Positions 58,217 to 64,000 of a stretch of DNA of 64,000 nucleotides are shown piece after piece. The position numbers and the translations under genes are program-made. Source of the stretch: Methylosinus sporium (GTDB taxonomy: Bacteria > Pseudomonadota > Alphaproteobacteria > Rhizobiales > Beijerinckiaceae); the NCBI RefSeq assembly GCF_003113265.1, contig NZ_PUIV01000021.1:1-64000 (forward strand). Direction: 5' to 3'. The notes under the pieces are model-generated. The model saw nothing but the letters and a program-made list of their open reading frames with translations. It did no database searches and had not been told where the DNA came from. Within the stretch, counting starts at the first letter, position 1, and each line of letters begins with the position of its first letter.

Positions 58217-59413
58217 ATGGTCGAGGGCGCATCTCGCGACGCTCGTTCACGCCAGGCGCGCAAGGCGTGGCGCAAACTCTGGCTCGACATTCATCTCTAT
58301 ATCGGTCTCGTCGCCGGCGCGATGCTGGTCGTGATCGGCGTCACCGGCAGCATTCTCGTCTTCTGGCACGAGGTCGACGCTTGGCTCGATCCGCAATTGC
58401 GGATCGTCGCCGCGCGACCGGGCGGCGCGCGCGACTTCGCGCCGCTCGAGACGATCGAGAAGGCGATGGTCTCCGCAACGCCGCAGAACGGGCGAGTCAC
58501 GCATGTCTGGCTGCCGCGCGACGAGCGCTCCAGCTATCTCTTCTATTACGATCTCGACGGTGACACGCGCAGATTCGGCCTCGACCCCTATGACGCGACG
58601 AAAACTGCGGACCGCCTCTATTATTCGAAGCAGAGTCCGTTTCGCCACGCGCTGATGGGCTTCTTGTTCCAGCTGCACTGGTCGCTCTTATTGAGCGACT
58701 TGATCGACGACGGCGGAGACGTCGTCGGCGTCGCGGCGATCCTGCTGATGGTCTCGATCGTCTCGGGCCTCTACCTCTGGTGGCCGACGCCGGGAAAATG
58801 GGTCTCGGCCCTCACATTGAAGCGTGGAGCCAAGGCGGAGCGTCTCAATTACGACCTCCATAAGCTCGGCGGCGTCTATTCGGCGGCCGTTCTGCTCGCC
58901 GTGCTGATGTCGGGAATCTACATGAATCTGCGCGCGCCCTTCGTCTGGATCGTCGATCATGTCGCGCCTCTGACCGACGGCGGCAGCCTGGAGCACAAAT
59001 CGGAGCCCGCGGTCGGCCGCGCGCCGATCGGCTTTCCTAGCGCCGTTGCAGCGGCGATGGCGCGCTCGCCGGACGGGCGCGTGGAACGCGTCGACTTTCC
59101 TCAGGACGAGCAGGGCGTCTTCACCGTCTATCAAGACGATCTGCCGGGCGTCAGCCGGTTCATTCGCTCGCGCTCGCTTCTCGTCGACCGCTATTCGGCC
59201 GCGATCTCGCGCATCGAGGATGTCGCGCATGGAACGGCAGGGGACGCCTTCCTACGCTGGCAATGGCCGCTTCATTCGGGACAGGCCTTCGGCATGACGG
59301 GCCGACTGATGGTGATGGCGAGCGGCTTGCTCTGTCCGCTGCTGTTCGTCACCGGACTCATCCGCTGGCTGCAGAAGAGACGCGCCCGGCGCGCTCATGC
59401 GCAGGCGGGATGA
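58217..59413 (+). CDS. PepSY-associated TM helix protein (iron-uptake linked)
   Basis: The 398-residue inner-membrane protein has about four transmembrane segments (near residues 25-48, 170-195, 222-240 and 365-385) and conserved histidines (LDIHLYIGL, FQLHWSLL, YDLHKLGG) typical of the PepSY_TM family. Family members such as PiuB and FegB are iron-regulated and have been proposed to reduce ferric siderophores or to help in their uptake. It lies 107 bp after the TonB receptor on the same strand, completing a sigma/anti-sigma/receptor/PepSY set. Function remains inferred. Confidence 0.87.
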   Translation: MVEGASRDARSRQARKAWRKLWLDIHLYIGLVAGAMLVVIGVTGSILVFWHEVDAWLDPQLRIVAARPGGARDFAPLETIEKAMVSATPQNGRVTHVWLPRDERSSYLFYYDLDGDTRRFGLDPYDATKTADRLYYSKQSPFRHALMGFLFQLHWSLLLSDLIDDGGDVVGVAAILLMVSIVSGLYLWWPTPGKWVSALTLKRGAKAERLNYDLHKLGGVYSAAVLLAVLMSGIYMNLRAPFVWIVDHVAPLTDGGSLEHKSEPAVGRAPIGFPSAVAAAMARSPDGRVERVDFPQDEQGVFTVYQDDLPGVSRFIRSRSLLVDRYSAAISRIEDVAHGTAGDAFLRWQWPLHSGQAFGMTGRLMVMASGLLCPLLFVTGLIRWLQKRRARRAHAQAG

Positions 59414-59485
59414 ATTTCGCGCGCAGTCCGCTTCTGCTATAAGACGGCGCCCGCGCGGCGCCCGTCGTGCGGCCGAGGAGCCCTC

Positions 59486-60352
59486 ATGTCGGATCAGGAC
59501 AAGCTCGCATTGCTCGAGCGCATCGCCGCCGCGCTGGAGCGGCTCGCCCCGCCGCCGCCGCGCGCGCCGGATTTTTCCTGCGCGGAAGCCTTCGTCTGGC
59601 GGGCGGCGCGCGGCGAATTCTCGGCGGTCGCGCAGATCAATCGCGTCGATCTCTCGCTGCTCGAGGGCGTGGCGCGGCAGCGCGATCAGCTCATCGACAA
59701 TACGCGCCGCTTCGCGCGCGGGCTGCCGGCCAACAACGCTTTGCTGTGGGGCGCGCGCGGCATGGGCAAATCCTCGCTGGTCAAGGCTGTTCATGCGGCC
59801 GTCGCGCGCGAGAAGGATTGTTTGCGGCCGCTGAAGCTCATCGAGATTCATCGCGAGGACATAGAGAGCCTGCCGACGCTGCTCGCCATTCTGCGCGAAA
59901 AGCCGTTCGGCTTTCTGCTGTTTTGCGACGATCTTTCCTTCGACGGCGCCGAGACGAGCTATAAATCCTTGAAGTCCGTGCTGGAGGGCGGCGTCGAAGG
60001 GCGGCCGCGCAACGCCCTCTTCTACGCCACCTCCAACCGGCGGCACTTGTTGCCGCGTGACATGATGGAGAACGAGCGCTCCTCGGCGATCAATCCCGGC
60101 GAAGCGGTGGAGGAGAAGGTCTCGCTCTCCGATCGTTTCGGCCTCTGGCTCGGCTTCCACAATTGCTCGCAGGACGATTATCTCGCCATGGTGTTCGGCT
60201 ACGCCCGCCATCATGGGCTCGATGCGCCGCGAGAAGAGATCGCGCGCGAGGCGTTGGAATGGTCGATCACCCGCGGCGCGCGCTCGGGGCGCGTCGCCTG
60301 GCAATATGTGCAGGAGCTCGCCGGACGGCTGGGCAAGCGCCTCGACGGCTGA
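59486..60352 (+). CDS. DUF815 family AAA-type ATPase
   Basis: The 288-residue protein has a Walker A motif at 89-97 (GARGMGKSS), a Walker B-like FLLFCDDLSF near 142-150 and the family segments FYATSNRRHLLPRDM and SLSDRFGLWLGF. It matches the DUF815 family, predicted AAA ATPases without an established job. No membrane segment. It is convergent with the histidine kinase gene: the two stop codons abut in the palindrome TGATCA. Family assignment is good; biological role unknown. Confidence 0.9.
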   Translation: MSDQDKLALLERIAAALERLAPPPPRAPDFSCAEAFVWRAARGEFSAVAQINRVDLSLLEGVARQRDQLIDNTRRFARGLPANNALLWGARGMGKSSLVKAVHAAVAREKDCLRPLKLIEIHREDIESLPTLLAILREKPFGFLLFCDDLSFDGAETSYKSLKSVLEGGVEGRPRNALFYATSNRRHLLPRDMMENERSSAINPGEAVEEKVSLSDRFGLWLGFHNCSQDDYLAMVFGYARHHGLDAPREEIAREALEWSITRGARSGRVAWQYVQELAGRLGKRLDG

Positions 60353-61417
60353 TCAGCTCGCGTCGCGGAGCGGCAGCGCGATGAAGAAGGTCGCGCCGAC
60401 ATCGGGCTGCGCCTCGACGCTGAGGCGCCAGCCATGGCGATCGGCGATCGCCTTGCAGATGGCGAGGCCGACGCCCGAGCCCGGATAATCGACCTTGCTG
60501 TGCAATTGTTTCAGCGGCTCGAATATCTTGTGCGCATATTGCGCCTCGAAGCCGATGCCCTCGTCGGCTATGGCGAGGCAGAGCGAATTCTCGTCGCGAA
60601 AGGCCCTGACGTCGATCGTCGCCGGCAATCCGGGCTTTCTGTATTTGATGGCGTTGGCGAGAATATTCTGCACCAGACGCTGAAATTGCGTGGCGTCGGC
60701 CTCGATGGCGACATCGGGCAGATCGATCTCCACCTGCGCTCTGGTCTCGGCGATCGTCTGCGACAAGGCCGCGAGCGCGAGCTCGATCGCCGCGCGCAGA
60801 TCGAGCGAGGCGAGCTCGAGCTCATCATTCACGATGCGCGAGAAGGACAGAAGATCCTGCACCAGCGCGCGGGCGCGCAGCGCGGAAAGCCGCATCACCT
60901 CATTGGCGCGCAGAATCTCGTCCGTGTCGCGGCGCAGAATGGCCTCCTCCATCAGATCGCCGAAGACCGCGATCTTGCGCAGCGGCTCCTGAAGATCCTG
61001 CGAGGCGACGAAGGCGAAACGCGCGAGACGCTCATTGACGCGCTCGAGCTCCTCGGCGCGCGCGATGAGCGCCGCCTCCTCGGCGTTGGTTTCGCGCAGA
61101 TCGACGATCGTCGCCAGAAGGATCGTCGCGCCGTCGCGCGCGAGCGAGGAGAAATGCGTATCGACCGGAAAGCGCGCCCCGTCGCGGCGAAGGCCTTGCA
61201 GGCCGAGATCGGAGCCGCCGGCGACCGGCGACGCTCCCGGCAGCAGAAGGGAGAGCGGCAGGCCGACGATCTCCGCCTCGGCGACAAAGCCGAACATGCG
61301 GCGCGCCCAGGCGTTGGCGCCGACGATCTTCCCCAATTGGTCGACGAGCAGAAACCCCGCGACTGTCTCATCGAACACGAGTCGACGCCAGTCGTCGGCC
61401 GTCGCGGCCTCCGACAT
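60353..61417 (-). CDS. PAS-domain histidine-kinase-like protein lacking the phosphoacceptor His
   Basis: The 354-residue soluble protein has an N-terminal PAS domain (about 10-115), an HisKA-like helical pair and a complete HATPase domain with the N-box (ILANAIKYRKPG), G1 (DEGIGFE) and G2 (GSGVGLAIC) motifs. The H-box reads FAFVASQDLQEPLRKI, with Gln140 where FVASHDLQEPLR kinases have the autophosphorylated histidine. The codon is CAG (60998-61000), one base from His. It may therefore be a pseudokinase, a partner in heterodimers, or an ATP-dependent sensor with another output. No response regulator is adjacent. Confidence 0.88.
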   Translation of the reverse strand: MSEAATADDWRRLVFDETVAGFLLVDQLGKIVGANAWARRMFGFVAEAEIVGLPLSLLLPGASPVAGGSDLGLQGLRRDGARFPVDTHFSSLARDGATILLATIVDLRETNAEEAALIARAEELERVNERLARFAFVASQDLQEPLRKIAVFGDLMEEAILRRDTDEILRANEVMRLSALRARALVQDLLSFSRIVNDELELASLDLRAAIELALAALSQTIAETRAQVEIDLPDVAIEADATQFQRLVQNILANAIKYRKPGLPATIDVRAFRDENSLCLAIADEGIGFEAQYAHKIFEPLKQLHSKVDYPGSGVGLAICKAIADRHGWRLSVEAQPDVGATFFIALPLRDAS

Positions 61418-61735
61418 TCTCCCTCCTTATGATCGTATCCGGCCGCAGCGCGGTTTCTCCGCGCGCATTATCGAGCTCTCGTCTCTCCGAATACAGTCTC
61501 CCTTTGCGGATACTGGCCCGAGGCCACGCCGAGGTAAAGAAAAAATTGACACGACACTCGCTCGATTTGCCGAATAGCTAGGACTGTGCCGAGTCGAATG
61601 TGTTTTGAAGCGCTGACAATTCGATTAAATTCGGTTCTATTCTACTCGAACGTCTTCGGCTCGGCCCGCCTGTATTGCGGGGCGGAGTGTGAGCGCCCTT
61701 CGTGGCGTTCATCCCGATCGGGCGCGCGCCGCGCG
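61418..61735. other. Intergenic region between two sensor genes, no gene seen
   Basis: This 318-bp gap lies between the kinase-like gene (transcribed leftward from 61417) and the end of the PAS_5 gene (also leftward). It is AT-richer in the middle, has a TTGACA hexamer at 61546-61551 without a well-spaced -10 element, and no supportable open frame. It should contain the promoter of the kinase-like gene. Confidence 0.5.
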
Positions 61736-62332
61736 TCACACCTTGCCGCCCCGATAGAGAACGAGCTCCGGCCGCCCCGCCGCGGCGGGGCGCACCACGC
61801 GCCGGCTGGCCGGCTCCAGCAGACGAAAGCGCGCCTCGCTCGGCGCGATGATGCGAAAGGATTTCAGCCGCAGCGGATCGGCCGGGGCGACGCCGAGCCA
61901 GCGCGGACGACGGGCGGGCGCGAGAGCCCCGAGGACGCGGGAGTGCGTCTTGCCGAAATGACGCAAGGGCAGCAGGAGCAGCTCGAGCTCCAATAGGTCG
62001 CCGTCGTCGCCGGCGCGCCCTTCGACTCCGGCGACCACAGGCGCCACCCCGTCGATGACGGTCAGCATGACCGAGGCGAGCGTGCGACGGTCGTCGGGAG
62101 ACCACAGATCGAGAAAGGACTTGCCTTTCTGCTCGTCGAGCCAGAGCGCATTGAGCCGTGTGCCGCACAGCCGGATCGGAAAGCGGCCCGCCTCATCGAT
62201 TTCGATGATGAAGGAGTCTGGCAGAGCCTCGCGAATCTCCGCCGGGTCGATCTCGGATCGCTCGGGAGCCGACCGCGCCCCTTTCAGGCGGCTCCAATAG
62301 GCGTAGAGTTGCTGGTTGACCTTGTGTCTCAT
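61736..62332 (-). CDS. PAS_5 family alphaproteobacterial PAS-domain protein
   Basis: The 198-residue protein matches the PAS_5 family, single-PAS-domain proteins common in Alphaproteobacteria and without an enzymatic output. Recognisable pieces are QLYAYWSRLKGAR at the start, FIIEIDEAGRFPIRLCGTRLNALW and LLLPLRHFGKTHSRVLG. Start 62332 gives the usual family N terminus; codons upstream to 62506 overlap the divergent rhomboid gene start. Function is unknown; a sensory or protein-interaction role is inferred. Confidence 0.82.
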   Translation of the reverse strand: MRHKVNQQLYAYWSRLKGARSAPERSEIDPAEIREALPDSFIIEIDEAGRFPIRLCGTRLNALWLDEQKGKSFLDLWSPDDRRTLASVMLTVIDGVAPVVAGVEGRAGDDGDLLELELLLLPLRHFGKTHSRVLGALAPARRPRWLGVAPADPLRLKSFRIIAPSEARFRLLEPASRRVVRPAAAGRPELVLYRGGKV

Positions 62333-62494
62333 TTTGTTTCCAAAACGGCGTATCGTGAAGGGCTTTGCGTCGAATCGGCGCGCCCTGCCGCCCGCCCCCG
62401 AGCGGCGAGAGCTGAAGAGCAGGCCGCGTGCCAGCGGCAAGGAATCGGTAACCACGCGGAAGGGCTGTCCGCACAATTCGAAGACGGACGAGAC

Positions 62495-63289
62495 ATGAAC
62501 GAGCACTTGGGAGCGAGACCCGAGAGAGAGAAAATCCTCAATCTGCCCCGTGAGGTGACGGCGCTGCTCGTCGCGCTCGCGGCGATCCAGTTCGCTGCGG
62601 GCGCGCTGCCGCGATCGTGGGTCTCCGAGATTTTCTCGGCGCTGGCCTTCGTTCCGGCGCGGATTTCCATCGTCCTCGCCCCGGAGGCTTTCATGCGCTC
62701 CCTGGCGGGCGAGCTCGCGCCCGGCGTCGAGGCCGGCGATATCGCCGAGGCTCTAGGCGCCGAGCATCTGCCCTGGTGGACTTTCGTGACCTATGCGCTG
62801 CTGCACGCCAATTGGACGCATCTCGCCGTCAATGGCGTGACGCTCGCGGCCTTCGGCTCGCCTCTCGCGCGCCGGCTCGGCGCGGCGCGCTTCCTCGCCT
62901 TTCTGGCGCTGACGGCGGCGGCGGGCGCGGCGGCGCATTTCGCGGTCCATCCCTTCGATCTCGGTCCGGTCGTCGGCGCCTCCGCCGCCATCTCGGGAAC
63001 CATGGCGGCGAGCGCGCGTTTCGCTTTCGCCCAGGATGCGCAGTTCGGCGTCCAGCACGAGTCGCGGCGCGCGGCGAGCCTCGCCGAGCTCTGGTCCAAC
63101 CGGCGCGCGCTCGCCTTCGTCGGACTCTGGTTCGCGGTCAATCTGATCTTCGGCCTGTTCCCCGGGGCGGCGGGGTCGACGGAGCAGATCGCCTGGGAGG
63201 CGCATGTCGGAGGCTTCGCGGCCGGCCTTTTGCTGTTCGGCGCATTCGACCGCCGGCGTGAGGACGGAGGCCGCGAGAGACGGCGATAA
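62495..63289 (+). CDS. Rhomboid family intramembrane serine protease
   Basis: The 264-residue inner-membrane protease has six hydrophobic segments. The catalytic dyad is Ser163 in GASAAISG and His237 in EAHVGGFAAG; His104/His109/Asn113 in LLHANWTHLAVNG are the conserved oxyanion and structural residues. It should cleave transmembrane helices of other proteins in the lipid bilayer. The start ATG 62495 is chosen since the upstream frame overlaps the divergent PAS_5 gene. A CBS-domain gene begins 24 bp downstream on the same strand, suggesting an operon. Confidence 0.9.
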   Translation: MNEHLGARPEREKILNLPREVTALLVALAAIQFAAGALPRSWVSEIFSALAFVPARISIVLAPEAFMRSLAGELAPGVEAGDIAEALGAEHLPWWTFVTYALLHANWTHLAVNGVTLAAFGSPLARRLGAARFLAFLALTAAAGAAAHFAVHPFDLGPVVGASAAISGTMAASARFAFAQDAQFGVQHESRRAASLAELWSNRRALAFVGLWFAVNLIFGLFPGAAGSTEQIAWEAHVGGFAAGLLLFGAFDRRREDGGRERRR

Positions 63290-63313
63290 CAGCGAGAGGG
63301 GAGGAATTTCGAA

Positions 63314-63745
63314 ATGAACGTCGCCCGCATACTCGCCCGCAAGGGGGCGGAGGTCGTCACCATCGCGCCGGGCCGGACATTGCTGCAAGTGGCGGAGGAA
63401 TTGACCCGCCGCGGCATAGGCGCGCTCGTCGTCGTCGACGATGATGACGAGGTCGTCGGCCTCATCACCGAGCGCGATATCGTCGGCGCCATAGCGCGCC
63501 GTGGCGTCGAGGCGCTCTGCGACGAGGTCGCGCGCTTCATGACCGTCGATCCCATGTCGATCAGCGAGGATCATACCCTGGAAGCGACGATGGAGGCGAT
63601 GACGGTGGAGCGCCGCCGTCATCTGCCGGTTCTGCGCGAGGGGCGTCTCGCGGGCCTCGTCTCGATCGGCGATGTAGTCAAATGCCGTATCGACGAGATC
63701 GAGTCCGAGCGCCAGGAGCTGCGCGCCTATATAGCGACGGCCTGA
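63314..63745 (+). CDS. CBS-domain pair protein
   Basis: The 143-residue soluble protein consists of two CBS domains (about 8-62 and 76-130) and nothing more. Such pairs bind adenosyl nucleotides (AMP, ATP, SAM) and regulate partner proteins. The pattern V(D/N)xTL...LTRRGIGALVVVDDD...GLITERDIV and a repeat with HLPVLREGRLAGLVSIGDVV are clear. It lies 24 bp after the rhomboid protease gene with a GAGGGGAGG ribosome site. The target is unknown. Confidence 0.9.
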   Translation: MNVARILARKGAEVVTIAPGRTLLQVAEELTRRGIGALVVVDDDDEVVGLITERDIVGAIARRGVEALCDEVARFMTVDPMSISEDHTLEATMEAMTVERRRHLPVLREGRLAGLVSIGDVVKCRIDEIESERQELRAYIATA

Positions 63746-63770
63746 GAGCCGCTCCGCCAGGGTGACGCCG

Positions 63771-63789
63771 GAGCCGCTTTCGGCGGCTC
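63771..63789. terminator. Hairpin between convergent CBS and patatin-like genes
   Basis: GAGCCGC (63771-63777) and GCGGCTC (63783-63789) form a 7-bp perfect stem with a TTTCG loop between the two convergent stop codons (CBS gene stop 63743-63745; patatin-like stop 63788-63790). A shared terminator is plausible but the stem is short and no T-run follows. Confidence 0.4.
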
Positions 63790-64000
63790 ACGGCGTCGCG
63801 CCGACCAGCGGTATATGGGCGAAGATGTTGGGCAGCGAGCGTTTCGTCGCCTCGTGGCCGAGCTCGATCAATTCCTCGGCGCGGTGGAAGTCGAACATGC
63901 CGACGTCCTCGTGGCGGGCGTGGATGGTGGCGTCCGGCGGATCGCCCGCCATGCGCGAGCGCAATATGCGATCCTGAATGATGTTGAAGGCGTCGATCAT
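63788..64000 (-). CDS. Patatin-like phospholipase, C-terminal part (gene continues beyond window)
   Basis: At least 70 residues are open on the minus strand to the window end, and the ATG at 64000 is probably internal. The segment reads IIQDRILRSRMAGDPPDATI followed by HEDVGMFDFHRAEELIELG, the typical C-terminal end of RssA/patatin-like phospholipases. The catalytic Ser and Asp are outside the window, so activity cannot be judged. Confidence 0.6.
   Translation of the reverse strand: MIDAFNIIQDRILRSRMAGDPPDATIHARHEDVGMFDFHRAEELIELGHEATKRSLPNIFAHIPLVGATP

Noticed and set aside
61546-61577. TTGACA as a sigma-70 promoter for an unannotated transcript
   Set aside because: The nearest -10-like hexamer is about 20 bases away and poor, and no gene follows on that strand.

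Overview
This 64 kb window is GC-rich, almost fully coding bacterial chromosome with strong G/C bias at third codon positions. Gene content (OxyR/AhpCF, OpgGH, PodJ-like polar factor, PgeF-MidA-Lgt, ETF-type beta-oxidation, PAS_5 protein) fits an alphaproteobacterium of the Rhizobiales/Hyphomicrobiales. A type II methanotroph relative (Methylosinus/Methylocystis) is my best guess, but no methane-oxidation gene is present to prove it. I see no rRNA, tRNA, CRISPR array, insertion sequence or phage.

Layout. 0.4-4.3 kb: secreted unknown protein, DUF2252 protein, a crotonase lacking both classical glutamates and a threonine/serine dehydratase. 4.3-8.3 kb: oxyR divergent from ahpC-ahpF, then an FKBP isomerase. 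8.6-16.5 kb: glycosyltransferase, TonB-dependent receptor, opgG-opgH for periplasmic glucans. 16.8-20.1 kb: glmU and glmS (UDP-GlcNAc supply). 20.1-23.1 kb: padR with palindromic operators, cobT, a membrane-anchored Mrr-like nuclease and an AT-richer gene with a HEPN-type motif. 23.1-29.8 kb: a three-gene operon of two transglutaminase-like proteins (the large one with a DUF2126 amidoligase domain) and a circularly permuted ATP-grasp/alpha-E protein. 30.0-31.2 kb: diguanylate cyclase. 31.35-37.0 kb: ArsR-methyltransferase fusion, metF, metH, with four-base start/stop overlaps and an operator-like palindrome. 37.1-39.5 kb: yqeY, carA and an MntA/HepT-type pair. 39.5-48.6 kb, all minus strand: acyl-CoA dehydrogenase, thiolase, FadB-like protein, aldo/keto reductase, then lgt-midA-pgeF. 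49.1-53.2 kb: large PodJ/SEL1-type protein with an intrinsic terminator. 53.3-59.4 kb: small Cys-motif protein, FecI-type sigma factor, FecR-type anti-sigma factor, STN-containing TonB receptor, PepSY membrane protein (metal-chelate uptake). 59.5-64 kb: DUF815 ATPase, a histidine kinase with Gln at the phosphoacceptor position, PAS_5 protein, rhomboid protease, CBS-pair protein and the end of a patatin-like gene.

Functional links: peroxide defence (oxyR-ahpCF); methionine/one-carbon metabolism (metF, B12-dependent metH, with cobT making the B12 lower loop); envelope construction (opgGH, glmU/glmS, lgt, pgeF); fatty-acid degradation; metal acquisition. The observations I rate highest are the kinase with the missing histidine, the amidoligase/transglutaminase operon, the ArsR-methyltransferase/metF/metH unit with its palindrome, the atypical HepT motif, the nuclease/HEPN-like pair, and the palindromic operators of oxyR and padR.
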